A stretch of DNA of 64,000 bases from Saksenaea vasiformis B4078. Its lineage: Eukaryota; Mucoromycota; Mucoromycetes; Mucorales; Saksenaeaceae. The stretch covers positions 1 through 64,000 of the forward strand of contig JNDT01001934.1 of NCBI GenBank assembly GCA_000697055.1, given 5' to 3'. The notes under the pieces were generated by a model that was not told the DNA's origin, ran no database searches, and was given only the letters and a program-made list of their open reading frames with translations. A program made the position numbers and the translations under genes. Below, piece after piece: positions 1 to 11,734 of this stretch (positions are counted from its first letter, which is position 1; the number at the start of each line of letters is the position of its first letter).

Positions 1-366
1 GTTGGAAAGGGCTGAAGCGACGCGAACATAGAGGAGAACTACTAGCAGTGACAGTAGACGAATATCTGAGCTCTCAAGTAAGCTTAAGCAATTATTCTAC
101 TGTTGAGTATTCAAATGTTGCTCTAGATTTGTAACAACTGCCACGGCAGATGTCTCGAAAAAGTCACGACCAAGGATTTAATCTCACACCATGGTGTACT
201 AGCTTGTAAACGCTGTAGAACACTTTGGCAACGGGATGTAAATGCTAGCAAGAACTTGTTTTGGATTACCAACGACATCTGGAAGGGCTATGGTCGACCT
301 ACCGAGTTCTTGCGCACACAGACAACTATCGCCGGTACGAATCCGGTTTCCCTTGAAGGGATTTAG
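1..366 (+). CDS. Fanzor (eukaryotic TnpB-like) nuclease, C-terminal part, cut by the left window edge
   Basis: The frame enters at base 3 and runs 3-77, then 127-366 after a 49-bp intron, ending at TAG. It keeps the last hallmarks of the TnpB/Fanzor family: VTVDEY (RuvC-II glutamate, about codon 20), a zinc finger built from CNNC and CKRC pairs, and RDVNASKN carrying the RuvC-III aspartate, followed by GRPTEF. Family members are RNA-guided DNA nucleases carried by transposons; that role is inferred from family. No frameshift or stop is present in the visible 104 codons, so this copy could be intact. The RuvC-I part and N terminus lie outside the window. The intron interrupts the gene directly after the DEYxxSQ segment, the same place and phase as in the second Fanzor copy at 50.3-51.2 kb. 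Which Fanzor clade it belongs to cannot be judged. Confidence 0.85.
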
Positions 367-820
367 ATTATTACGGTTAGTGAAATGTCTTGTAATCCTT
401 AACTTAGATCAGTTTTACTTATGCTTCCCTTTAGGTGTATTCATCGGTAAGTCCTCTTGCAGGTTGTACAACAGAGTACTCATCAGAGAAACGTTTGCGA
501 CGCTGAAATGCTCTTGTATCGCCGAAACCAAGTGGATAGGTAAGTACACAGAGATCAACGGTAACGCTTTAATTTGACTAAATTTGGTTCATCATAGCGT
601 AAACTTGGTTTTAGGCGACCGCAAAAGAGCATTTTAGGCGACGCAAAACGTTCTGCAAAAAACAGTATGAGGGCAGGTGACTGTATGTCTTCTCACAATT
701 TTGGTTTTCGCAGCAAGTGGGCTTTTCTTTTTCCTCATTGTTAGACCATTTGCTGGTAGGAACTGACGTCTAAGTAAACATAAACGATCATTCACATAAA
801 AAAAAAGAAGACACTCTGTC

Positions 821-2112
821 ATGCATTTAAAGATACGAGACTTTCAACTGGGTTATATCTCAAATGGTTGCAAACCTAAAGACTGTCGATCCAACTGCAT
901 TCCATCCTGTTCTCCTACTGAAAGATGTGTCATGGATGTAATGGACCAATGTGGCCAATGTCCTGCCGTTCGTTGTGTCAGTCTTTCGTCCTTAGGCTAT
1001 CCTGAACCTGCAGACCATGCCATCGAATCTGGTCCTCAATCACGAGTAGGCTTGATTGCTGGCTTAACAACAAGCCTTGTAGGCGCTGCTGTCATTGCAG
1101 GTACCATAGTCGGCTTGGTTGTTTACAAGCGACGACGCCGACTGGTACGACAAAAGCAGAGTGATGAAAACCAACCAACGCTGCCACCCGTTCCTGAAAT
1201 TCAAATGATGCCCCCAGCATTCACTGTGTCACCTCCAATGTCGAAAATAGAGAAAGACCCATCTATAAGCAACCTATTAGCTCAGTGGCAACAGGTATGT
1301 TCCCCCATAATTCTCAATATATATATATTTGTCTATCTAGCTACTGGCTATTTTCTTCCCACGGATGACAGCATTTATAAATCTGACTTTAGGAACCAAC
1401 TTTCACTCATCATCCACAGCAATATACGCAAATTGGTCATCGTGATGCGAATCGCCAGCTATCTTCAGATGTGCCTTTATCACGTATTTCCTGCTTAGCT
1501 GCATCACATCGAGCTGCGAGTTCCTCAAGACAAACAAGTGATGTGATCCGTCGATCTCTCAATATAATGCCATCTACCGCAAATTCACGAGGCCAGAGGC
1601 CTGCTGATCCAACTGGACTTAATCGGTCAGCATCAGTCAAAGTCTCTTCCAAATACGACTGTCCAGGCTACTCACCAAATAATCCGTTTGGAGACTCTGA
1701 TGATGATGATAGCAGTGTGCATCTGCAACGTGCTGTCTCTGTAAAAAAGTTGAAACAAAGTGCCAGCGATGATGCCATCCTTCAATCGACAACCGCCAAA
1801 TACGACATTCCGTCTCCATCCGCAGCATATCATCAAGCGCCCATAGAAGAAGATACGTTATTTGATAATACACCAACTGTTCAAGTAGTGAGAGCAAAAC
1901 CGACCATGATTGAGATAAACACAGTCAGGCAAAATGATGGAAGAATCGTTCGCAAAGCATCCCGTCGTAAAGCCCCACAACAGGAAACGCATGACGCAAC
2001 TGACAACCAATCATCTAATGCACCGAATAGACGGTCAGGAGAGAGCACTCATTCCAGTGTTGGGGATGGTGAGATCATTGTAGTTTGGGATGCATCTCGC
2101 CCTACTTCATAA
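821..2112 (+). CDS. OPY2: Opy2-like single-pass membrane anchor protein
   Basis: Two exons, 821-1294 and 1420-2112, give 388 residues with both boundaries in phase 0. An N-terminal cysteine-rich segment (about residues 17-54, with CKPKDC, CIPSC, CGQC spacing) resembles the Opy2 extracellular domain. It is followed by one hydrophobic span (about 73-98) ending in KRRRR, a positive-inside signal. The long tail is Ser/Pro-rich and low complexity, with NNPFGDSDDDD-like stretches. In yeast, Opy2 brings Ste50 to the membrane for osmostress and filamentation MAPK signalling; this role is carried over from the family. No N-terminal signal peptide is evident from the ATG at 821, so either the membrane span acts as signal-anchor or a 5' exon is missed. 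The cysteine pattern is the main evidence and is short, so the name is probable rather than certain. Confidence 0.72.
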
Positions 2113-3047
2113 GTTACAAATCACAGTAATTCCATTGTATTCTTTAATCTAATGTGCACATTTTACTTAATACTATTACAAACATGACACATACAATGTA
2201 AGCATTTTTTTTTCCTTTAGTAAAAAGTTATTGGTATGGGTGCGCCGGTAGCCATCGGGTCACCCAGTTAGGACCCTTCCGACTGTAGTCCAAAAAGTGA
2301 GATCGCCATCTATCAAATACGCTTGGATATAAACAACCATGCTGTGGGAATTGATCCTTCAGCTTTTCGACTACGAGTTTGCCAGAATGATACATATAAA
2401 TAAATATATATATATGTGTGTGTGTGTTAAGGGGAGAGTTACCGTAGCCTGTTTGTAAATTATATAGCAATAATAGTTTGATGTAAAGCCATTGGCCTTT
2501 GTCTTTGCTTGTTCTACGTAGAAGACTTGTTTTTGTGCTGTAAGCCGGGCAAATTAACCGATTGCCTTCCTAAAAAGGCAAGTCTTGTTCTTGAGCTAAA
2601 AGTTCACTCTGCATCTGTCACGGTCCGCGTAGGTGATCATGCGAGTCTGGATGCCTAACTATTGCTGAGGATACGTCCACACTTCCTATTGAAAATTTGT
2701 GCACCAGCAATTGACAGAGAAGCGTGGCAAAATGGGTTCGAGTAGCAGCATGCTGGTTGCCAGGATACTTACAACGCGTACAAAGGACCGTAGGAATACA
2801 CTGTTTATTGGTGAATAGCATTCACAGGGACTGGGAAGAGATAAAGAGGAGATACGCTTATGTACTAGGTTGTTGTGCTAAGCAGGTTGCAGACAGTAGA
2901 AATAGAGTTGTTTCAAATACCCACACAATGCCTACAAGATGACAAGTGACAATGGTTGCTGGTTTTCACATGCGTGTGTAACATGCAATCTTTTTCCCCA
3001 AAAAAATCTTCCCTTTGAATTTTTTTTTTTCCTCTTTTCTTGGGACA

Positions 3048-4805
3048 ATGGGTTCAAAACGCCGATCACCAGGAAATCAGCGCCAGTCTTCTACGCAGCC
3101 AGAGACAACGAGCGATCCCGGTCCAAAAGAAAATGTCGTCCTGCTTGCTGCTGAACCTACAAAGAAGAAATGGCAGAATTGGTGGTTACGAACCATAACG
3201 ACCTTCATGATGATCGGTGCCTTCTTCGCAATTCTCGCGTCTGGCCATATTTGGGTCATTTTGATGGTTGTCGCTATCCAGACGATTGTATATAACGAAG
3301 TGATTCATATTGCAGAGGTTCCTGCTAAGGAAAGAAGTCTAAAATGGTTTAAAACGATGAGTTGGTAAGCTTATATTACTATTGAGAGAAAGATTCTATC
3401 GCTTACCTCTTGTATACAAGGTACTTTCTGGTTACGACAACCTACTATTTGTATGGTGAATCGGTTATCTACTATTTCCAGCAAATAGTACTCGTGGATG
3501 CATCGTTGTTGCCTTTTGCAACACATCACCGTTTTATCAGCTTTATTCTCTACGTGATAGGTAAATATTATTTTTAAGGAGTAAAAAGGCACAGATGGCG
3601 GGGGTTAACTTGTATTGGCGTTATTTCCTAGGGTTTGTGTTTTTCGTGGCCAATCTGAGAAAGGGCTTGTATAAGCGTCAGTTCACACAGTTCGGTTGGA
3701 CACATATGGCTCTGATGCTTGTAGTCGTCCAAAGTCATTTCATCGTAAACAATATCTTGGAAGGTTTGATATGGTACGTAAGGAACAGAAGTGTGTATAA
3801 GCTGTCTTATGTGGTAATTTTGGGTAGGTTTGTCTTGCCTGTCTCTTTAGTCATATGCAACGATATCTTTGCGTATGTCTGCGGATTTTTTTGGGGTCGG
3901 ACCCAACTTATCCAACTCAGTCCGAAAAAGACCGTGGAAGGATTTATTGGAGCATGGATCTGTACACTCATTTTTGGTTTCTTGGTAATAGCAATGAAAG
4001 GCGATGAATCTAATGCAAATCTAACCAAGACAAAATGATGATAGTGGGTATCTTTACTGATGCGATTCGATTATATGATCTGCCCTGTAAAGGTAACATA
4101 AGGACAACTGTCAATCGTATATTCACCTTTCGTCAGGATCTTTCCATGTCAGCATGGTCAGATGTTGCCTGCGATCCCAAGAACCCAGTATTTGCCGCTG
4201 TTCCTTGGCAGTTGCCGGAGACATGGATTTCCCTTGCAAAATACATCGTATGTTTTTTTTTTCTTTTTGATTTTTTTTCCATCAAGGTACTGTACTGACC
4301 GTTTTTGAAGTTGCAAGTGGATATCACAGAAGTCTGGATCGCGCCTGTTCAACTTCATGCGCTCGTCATGGCCTGCTTCGCTTCTCTGATCGCTCCTTTT
4401 GGTGGCTTTTTCGCAAGTGGCGTCAAACGCGCATTCCACATTAAAGATTTCGGTCAAAGTATTCCCGGCCATGGTGGCATGACTGACAGAATGGATTGCC
4501 AGTTCCTCATGGGTCTGTTCTCTTATATGTATTACCAGAGCTTCATCAAAGTAAGTTTCTATTATTAGGATTAAAAAAAAAAAAAGAAAAGCCCGTTTCT
4601 CATTTCATTTTCTTGCTAGACGTATAACTTGTCTGTGGGAGCCATTCTGGCTACAGCCGTCAACCTATCTATCAACGATCAGTTGGAACTTCTGGAGCGC
4701 CTCTTAACCTACTTTGTCAACCAGGGAATTCTTGACGCCAGTGTTTTGCAAAAGTGTGGATCCAGTGCTCTTACGGAAAGTGCACGAGCTATTTTGGAAC
4801 ACTAA
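3048..4805 (+). CDS. CDS1: CDP-diacylglycerol synthase (phosphatidate cytidylyltransferase)
   Basis: Eight exons (3048-3364, 3421-3560, 3632-3773, 3828-3984, 4045-4092, 4137-4247, 4311-4550, 4620-4805) join to 446 residues, normal for the family. The enzyme makes CDP-diacylglycerol from phosphatidic acid and CTP in the ER and feeds phosphatidylinositol and cardiolipin synthesis. Recognisable landmarks are [40 protein letters not shown] and the C-terminal family signature [20 protein letters not shown] with its catalytic Asp residues. Multiple hydrophobic spans are visible. Exon 5 is only 48 bp. An ATG at 3595 lies inside the second intron and is a decoy; using the acceptor at 3631 restores the conserved ILYVIGFVFFV junction. 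The gene starts about 0.9 kb after OPY2 on the same strand. Confidence 0.97.
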
Positions 4806-5467
4806 ACTTGAGTGAAGGAAAGGAGACCAACTAATGGTAGCCATGGCGCAGGTCGCAAGAGGCTTTTTTTTTCTTTTATTTTTCTTGTCTTATTACAGAA
4901 CGTGTACTCATAAGCGTACTGCGTAAATGGTGCCGAAAATATTTGAGTTTTCAGAATAATGGTTGGATTAATTAGACATTGCTTTATATCTCAAAAGGGT
5001 TATTGTTTTGCTGCTATGACCAAAACATGTGTAGGAATGCAGTAAAGTATTACCAATTTTTTTTCGCGTGCTTATGTGGGTAATAGCTCCCTTGGGGGAT
5101 TGTGGTAGGCTAATCGAGACGTTAAGGCAGCTCTATTGAGGTTGGGTCGTCCACTTGGTTTACGTGGCTTATGGGAGACAACATTAAAAGGAATGAGAAC
5201 ATTATACAAACAAGGCCTTCTTTCATTTTCCTTTTAGTACAGGTGCAAAAAGCGTTAAAGTAACGAACGCGGACACCAAAAGCAGGGCTAATAGTAAAAC
5301 TCCGACACAAAAACTCATAAAAAGGCCGTCTAAGCGAAAAAATTTTCAGACAAGGCTCTTTCGAAGCTTTTCGTGTGAATCCTCATCTTTCTCGAAAAGT
5401 CAAAGTGTAGCCAAGATCTCCTTATAAAACAATGAAAAGAAATGAAAAAAAAGATAAACAGTTTGCT

Positions 5468-5604
5468 CTATGAATGTAAAAACAAATTCTCATAAAATGT
5501 CAGACCAGCTGGTCCCTCATCGCGACATAAAAGCCCTTTCTGTTCGGAAATCTACAATAGAATCCCGTCAGTAAAAAAAAAAAAAAGGAGAATGGTGCAT
5601 GCCG

Positions 5605-5637
<33 letters not shown>

Positions 5638-7369
5638 ACCACTAATTGCTCAGCTGCTACTGCAAGTGCCCAGTGCTCCAGTTCTGCTAGTTGAAGTGCT
5701 GTAATATGGCCACCATGTTCCTTCACGTGCTGCAGTACTCGTTTTGCAGTCTGATCATCGCTCATGTGCATGGATTGAATGACAAGTAGCCCGCTACTAA
5801 ATCGTCGCAAACGAAATGGCAAATTTAACGTTTCAAACTGCAAGCTAGCTCTATAAACATCTTCTGGAGATACCAAAGCTAAGGCAGACAGCTCATCAGC
5901 TGAATGGCCCCCCTCCCTCTCTCGATTTGCGTCACTTACCGACACCTCGCGCACGGTTGAAGATACAGTACACATCTGTAAGCGATCGCATGCTCGTGTC
6001 CTTGTCTAAAAGTTTGTCAAGAAATTCTGCCAATTCGCGTGCAAGTTCTTGATGATAGATCGATCCCGCTGAACCACTTGAAGGAAATAAATTAGCCACT
6101 ACTAACTGACATAGCCTCTGTCTTTCTCTCTCTTCTCTCTCTCTCTCTTTCTTACCGAGTTACAGGACTTGCGATACCTAGATTTAAGAGATAGCCGCGT
6201 AGCGTGGACATATTGCCATCCGACTCGGTAGTGTCCTTGCTCATTTTATTCGATATTGATTCAGCCAATTTGACCATTTCTGTTGCCTTTGCCATGAGAC
6301 GATCCAAGTCTTGAAATGCATCTGCCATCGTTTCGTTCGTTTCCAGAGTTGTTTTCTCAATTCGATCCTGAATTGCACCTAGAAAAAAGTTACCTGTTAT
6401 TAGCTAGCTTGGCAAAAAAAAATCCAGGATAACTTACTGATGCCAACGCCACGTAGCATGGGCGTTGTTGCCGTGCTGCTTGGCCTGTTATTGTTCTCTT
6501 CTGCTACCTAGAAAATGGCTAAGTCATCCTTTTCCTTTACTTCATTTCTTGTTACCTTTTCCCATGCTTTTGCGCTAAGCGATGCTTTGAGCTGGCTAGC
6601 AAAGTTGGGTAATCCTCCGCGTCGAAAAGCAATCCGAACCTCAGGTTCTTCATCCACTTTCACCCAATCTGTGGGGGCAGATGCAGCTTCTTTTTTTGGT
6701 AATCCTGCACCGCACATCTCGCATTGAATCATGCTGGGATGATTTAAGAAAGTGCATACTCCACACGCCGATTCTTCGCCATTTTCCCCATCCTCACGCA
6801 CTGAATTATTATTATTATTGGAAAGCATTGGTGCATCGGTGTTGGGAACGCCACACAGCTGGCACTTGGCAAGAAAGGCTTGATTAGCGAAAAAGCAGAT
6901 AGGACATGCCCATGTACCAGTCGATGGCGAGGGTGTGTTGGTTTGCGTGGTATAGTCATTATCAAGATGTAATATGATTTTGGGTGAAGATCGCAAAAAT
7001 CCACCCTATTCCCCCCGTTAAAATCGTATCAATAACCAGGGAAAAGCTTGAAGGAAAAAGGAAACGAAGCTTACATAATTCTCGACGTTTTTGATAAGCT
7101 GCAACGAAAGCTCGATAGAACATTCGATAGGATTGGTATTGTCCACATAAATTAGACGATGGGAGGTGAGGTAACAGACGCCGTCTTGGTACTTGTCCAG
7201 CTTTTGCTTGCTAGACAAGAAAAATCCCGTAAGCATAGGGAATGAAGCAACTGTAAATAGCTTACCCTTCGTAAAGCCCAACGTTGCCTTGTTGTATTAA
7301 TAGTGATTCATTAGGTCGTAATTCTGGTCTTTTGGACGATGACAACTGTGTGAGCTGAAAGTAGCGCAT
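5468..7369 (-). CDS. VPS36: ESCRT-II subunit Vps36
   Basis: Eight exons on the minus strand (7369-7266, 7210-7075, 7005-6556, 6507-6438, 6378-6156, 6076-5940, 5878-5640, 5551-5468) give 480 residues. Vps36 sorts ubiquitinated cargo at endosomes as part of ESCRT-II. The N terminus is a GLUE/PH-like domain ([27 protein letters not shown]). It is interrupted by two NZF-type zinc fingers: [20 protein letters not shown] and a second with [18 protein letters not shown]. The C-terminal half has the winged-helix signature [14 protein letters not shown], then ALVSPED and the terminal [17 protein letters not shown]. Two tandem NZF fingers match the yeast arrangement, whereas animal Vps36 lacks them. 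The last intron contains a (CTA)n microsatellite; failing to splice it would add a serine run and a stop. It is transcribed head-to-head with DOM34. Confidence 0.96.
5605..5636. repeat. (CTA)n trinucleotide microsatellite inside the last VPS36 intron
   Basis: About ten uninterrupted CTA/ACT units sit immediately next to the intron donor (ACTTACC on the plus strand). Length change here would alter intron length and, if the intron is retained, the length of a serine run. The next intron bases also contain a poly(T) run on the coding strand. Confidence 0.9.
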
Positions 7370-7504
7370 GGTGCTGCAACAAGCCAGACCCAAAACAGCG
7401 CAATCCTCGAACGGCCTCGCGATTTTGTCACGTGTGCATAAGTGAACGATCAATTCACTCCAAATCCGGGTCCTTTTCCTTTGTTTTTTTTTCTTCTACG
7501 AACA
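7370..7504. promoter_or_regulatory. Shared divergent promoter between VPS36 and DOM34
   Basis: Only 135 bp separate the two start codons, so both 5' UTRs and core promoters must lie in this interval or overlap the coding parts. A pyrimidine-rich stretch (around 7468-7499) lies just upstream of DOM34. No clear TATA box is visible, unlike the small secreted protein genes. A CACGTG E-box-like hexamer occurs at about 7430-7435. Confidence 0.6.
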
Positions 7505-9163
7505 ATGCGAGCAAGTATCGACGTACAGAACATGAGCCAGTTGATCTTTATTATTTTATTTTATTTTTTTTACGAGTAGTTAATAGGCAAGGCAATAGAA
7601 AAAGATAAAACGGGCTATGTGACATTATACCCGGAAGAACTCGAGGATATGTGGCATGTCTACAATTTGATCACGAAGGATGATATGATCAAAGCTACAA
7701 CGATACGGTAAAAAAAGAAAACACGGCACGTCTTGACAATCGATTTGACCATGGTTTCTATTTAGACGGTTGCAATCAGAAAGTTCAACGGGATCCACAA
7801 CAAGTCAGCGCATCCGTCTTGTCTTGACGATCACAGTAGAAAGCGTTGATTTCGATCCCCATGTCGGTCTTTTGCGAATTAATGGACGCGTTGCTAACGA
7901 GAGTCAGCATGTGAAGGCAGGTGCGCTGCCGACATTGTGAATGGAAAGCTCACCAGTTCGGTTTAGATGGGTAGCTACCATACGATCGACTTGGAACTGA
8001 ATCGCAACTTCACATTATACAAACCGGAATGGGATACGATTGCACTTGAACGTGTTGATGATGCATGTGATATTACGAAGCAAGCTGATCTTGCTGCTAT
8101 TGTCTGTCAAGAAGGTTTGATTATCCACTTTTCGGTTGAACTGCATCCTATTAACACGCAAAAAAAAAGGTCTTGCCAATCTGTGTTTCATGACGCAACA
8201 TATGACGATTGTCAAGCAACGGATCGAATTACCTATCCCAAGAAAACGAAAGGGCTCCGTTGCGAATTACGAAAAGGTACTGCGGAAAATGCCCGGGGGA
8301 GGAGAAGAGATGGCTGATCCATTTCATAGGGCTTGGAACGGTTTTACGAACAGATATACCAGGCTATTTTACGACATATCCATTTTGATATTGTAAAGGC
8401 CATCATTATTGCAAGTCCTGGATTTGTTAAAGTAAGCACTTGTGCTACGGAATACTGCGGTTTTTTTAACACGGGTACTTAGGACAAGCTGTATGAGTAT
8501 ATCTTTTATCAGGCAGTGGTAATTTTGCGCAGCAAAAAAAAAAAAAAAGGATAAGGGTTATTCATTTGTCATCACCGATAGAAAACAGACAACAAAGTGC
8601 TGATGGAGAACAAGTCAAAATTTGTTCTTATCCATTGCTCTAGCGGACACAAGCATTCTCTCAACGAGGTCATGCAGGATCCATCGATTCAAACCAAGTT
8701 GGCGGATACCAAAGCGGCACGTGAAGTGCAAGCTCTGGATAAGTTTTACGAAATGCTCAACAACGATCCCGATCGAGCCTTCTACGGTTTCAACCATGTA
8801 GCCAAGGCAAATGAAAGGGGAGCCATCGCCACTTTACTAGTTACAGACGAACTGTTCAGGTACGACGAATCCATTCTAATTGTTGTTCCTACTGACACGC
8901 TATACTTGCAACAGATCGGCTGATATTGCCACGCGGCGGAAATATGTAGCCCTTGTTGAAGATGTTCGAGCCATGAATGGCAGCGTCTTTGTTTTCTCGA
9001 GTTTACACGTATCAGGAGAACGTAAGCGAATGCCGGGACACGTAGAATGGTGAACTAAAGAGTGACAATTGTAGAATTAAATCAATTGAGCGGTGTGGCG
9101 GCCACGCTTAACTTTCCGTTACCGGACATTGATCTGGAGGATGAAGAAGAAGAAGGAGAATAG
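7505..9163 (+). CDS. DOM34: Ribosome-rescue factor Dom34/Pelota
   Basis: Ten exons (7505-7514, 7587-7707, 7766-7916, 7967-8114, 8170-8276, 8330-8431, 8483-8518, 8582-8859, 8915-9021, 9075-9163) give 382 residues, close to the family's usual 385. Dom34 resembles eRF1 and acts with Hbs1 to split stalled ribosomes in no-go and non-stop decay. Seen features are [29 protein letters not shown] in domain 1, [10 protein letters not shown], then [34 protein letters not shown] and an acidic tail [10 protein letters not shown]. As in the family, the eRF1 GGQ loop is absent. Exon 1 codes only three complete codons. The intron after 7916 needs a GC donor to keep the conserved VKMGSYHT junction; using the GT at 7911 instead drops two residues but keeps the frame. 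Confidence 0.96.
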
Positions 9164-9231
9164 AATGGATATTTACAGAAAAAAAAAGTTTTGTCTATGC
9201 AAATTATATAATCGTTTTATCATTCATACTG

Positions 9232-10139
9232 CTATTGTTCGGTGACCTTGTTGTCATCGGTGTTCGTATTATTATTAGTGGTGTCATTGGTGTTGTTAGT
9301 GTTGTTGTTGTTGTTGTTGTTGTTATTCTTCAGAACGTCTTCACCAAACAGTGCTGCCGCTGCTTGTGCCACTACTGCCTGTGCTGCTGCTTGTGCTGCC
9401 GCATAATTCATGGCTAAGATGGCATCAATTGCTGACAAGATATCGGCTTCCCACCACCCCATTTCATAGTCAACCAAACCAAACCGTTCCAACTTGTCTG
9501 CCCATGTTACAACCATCTCCCGGAGACCATACAGATGCTGATCTGTCAATCTTTCCGCTTCCGAACTTGGTTCATGCCGTTGTGCTAGTGCATAGAGCCA
9601 GCAATTATTGAGGCCTGCCCAAAATTGCTCTCGGTCGATAGCGTTATAGGGATGATCATCCGAAGTAAGACCTACACAAAGCCATGCTTTAAGAACCCCA
9701 CTTTATCCATTATTTTTTATGATCCACTACCTAGCTGTTCACAATGATCGACAACGGCCGTAGTGGCCTTACTTAGTGTTTGAAACCCACTCACCATATT
9801 CCGTTGTTCAACATGATCTAGTGTCTTTTTTAACTGCTTCTGTATTTCCTCAAAGTTTGTGGTATCTGAACTTGTCGTCGTCGTCGTCGTCGTCGCTACT
9901 ACTGTTTCGGATACAGCCTCTGTTTTGATGGGGACGGTACCGGAAGAAGAGGCTGGTACAGTAGTCGTACTTAGCTCTTCCACCTTGACGGGTACGAGCG
10001 GTTCAGAAACAGCATCGGTGGCCGTGGAATCACGGGCATCGTCCTCCATCGGCGGCGGAGAGTAGTTATCAGGTTGACTTTTCGCTGTTACAGAAGAAGG
10101 GCTTGACGATGGGAAAGACGGAGAACGTTCACCGTGCAT
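9232..10139 (-). CDS. Conserved-looking protein of unknown function with Asn-rich tail
   Basis: Two exons (10139-9731 and 9671-9232) give 282 residues; the joined frame closes exactly. I do not recognise the family. Residues 1-100 are Ser/Thr/Pro/Val-rich and disordered-looking. Around residues 100-135 a helical segment begins (EEIQKQLKKTLDHVEQRN). A compact Trp-rich region follows (about 137-225), including REQFWAGLNNCWLYALAQRH, VVTWADKLERFGLVDYE and MGWWEADI. The end is Ala/Gln-rich then a run of asparagines with Thr/Asp. The N-terminal ATG could also be upstream: the frame is open to 10220 but through less convincing sequence. It is convergent with DOM34, with only 68 bp between the stops. 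The Trp-rich core looks like a real domain; no function is proposed. Confidence 0.7.
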
Positions 10140-11226
10140 CCAGGTTAGGACTGGGGGGCTCGCCGAAAATATCCAACCGGAAAAGTATTTTGGCTTTAGG
10201 AACGACCGAACGCAGTCCAACTTTCTTCTTTGTTGCTTGTGCGCCGCTTGAAAATCGCGTCAAGAATTGATTTAGGCAAAAACTTTAGGCGCAATCTTGT
10301 CTATTCCACTAAAGAAGCATTATCTTCAGGTTGATATCCGGCTACAGAGATAACACTCTAACTGTACTTCAACAATGAAGCATCCTTTCTGATAGCAAAG
10401 CACCGTATACAAATGTATGTTACTGAAGAGACTCTATGATCAATACGCATTCGGATAAATATAAACGTCATCGCTGAGTTGTATCTGGGTAGATAACTGC
10501 TTACGTTTGAATAAAGAGACACTCTATCTTCAATTCATTCAAATGAAGAAAATATCAATTAGGAAGTAGTTCATATCATGGCACGGCATCTCAGTCGCCC
10601 TTATCAGCAAATGCACTGGTCTATTCAAAAGCTTGCGATCTTGAAGGACAGTCGACTGGAATGCGACTAGCCGGAAGAATTAGAGTGCTCAATCTCAGAA
10701 AAGCCGCGACGCTAGATAGGCTATACAGGTACATTGAGATAGCGAGATGATTGCTCTTCCCTGTGGGAATTACTAGGGACACCCCTGTAACGTCATTTGA
10801 CAGTTATTGAGTATACGTGTTATAAAGAAGAACAGATAAAAGTGCTAACCAGGCTACGAGTGTCATAAATTAATTATTTAAGCTTAGATAGGTGACATTA
10901 GTTACATCTGTTCGTAGGCACTCAATAGGCGTTTAGTTCACAACACTCATCCTAAGGACACCACGTTTACAAGCGCCCAGAGTCTCGCTCCGTATTCGTG
11001 TACTGTCCATGTTCATTAGAAAGCTGTAATATTTATTCAACAACTGTTCTTAAAAGACAGATCTGAGTGTCCATAGCGATCCTTGTCCTATTTGCATTGT
11101 CCAAGATGTTTCAGCTTTTTTTTTTAGTGTCCGCTGGCTGCGGCAACGCAGCTTTTCTCCAAGGTTTCAACCAGTCACAAGCGGCAACAAACAGCAAATC
11201 GACTGGTCTTTCTCGTTTGATTTACA
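10140..11226. other. Non-coding stretch upstream of RDS3
   Basis: About 1.1 kb without a supportable gene. It must contain the promoters of the unknown gene (leftward) and of RDS3 (rightward). I see no repeats, RNA gene or motif beyond AT-rich sequence. Confidence 0.5.
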
Positions 11227-11734
11227 ATGGCAAAGCATCATCCCGATTTAATCTTTTGTCGCAAGCAGCCTGGCATTGCCATTGGACGTCTGTGTGATAA
11301 ATGCGATGGTAAATGTGTCATTTGTGACAGGTAAGCCCATGGCACAAAGCAAATTTAGCATGACTCACTCCTTTCTTTTCTAGTTATGTTCGTCCAGCAA
11401 CGTTAGTCCGCATTTGCGATGAGTGCAATTTCGGTAATGTCAAGTAGATACAAAAGCAGGGACTTTATTAATCGACGATCATTTGTGTACAGGATCATTC
11501 CAGGGTCGCTGTGTCGTCTGTGGAGGCCCAGGTGTGTCAGATGCTTATTACTGTGTAAGCTGCACGAGACTAGAGAAAGATCGAGAAGGATGTCCAAAAA
11601 TTATAAATCTGGGATCATCAAAAACAGGTAAACGATTGCAGCTTACATTATGTGTTTTCGTTACTGAACTTTCCTTCTTTCTTTGAATAGATCTATTTTA
11701 CGAACGGAAAAAATTCGGGTTCAAACGAAGATAA
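11227..11734 (+). CDS. RDS3: SF3b splicing subunit Rds3/PHF5A
   Basis: Four exons (11227-11330, 11384-11433, 11493-11627, 11691-11734) join to exactly 110 residues, the length of human PHF5A. The protein is a compact zinc-binding knot of the SF3b part of U2 snRNP and helps branch-point recognition. It is almost wall-to-wall motif: [37 protein letters not shown], then [20 protein letters not shown] and the basic end [10 protein letters not shown]. Cysteine pairs are all present. Because the family is nearly invariant, this gene gives an independent check of the local splice rules: introns of 53, 59 and 63 bp with GTAAGC, GTAATG and GTAAAC donors. Confidence 0.98.

Noticed and set aside
2404..2427. 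(TA)n/(TG)n run downstream of OPY2
   Set aside because: Ordinary dinucleotide repeat in a 3' intergenic region; no function suggested.
3595..4038. Open frame starting ATG at 3595, apparently a separate membrane protein
   Set aside because: The first 12 codons are intron sequence of the CDP-diacylglycerol synthase gene; using the acceptor at 3631 restores the conserved junction. Its 3' end is likewise in an intron.
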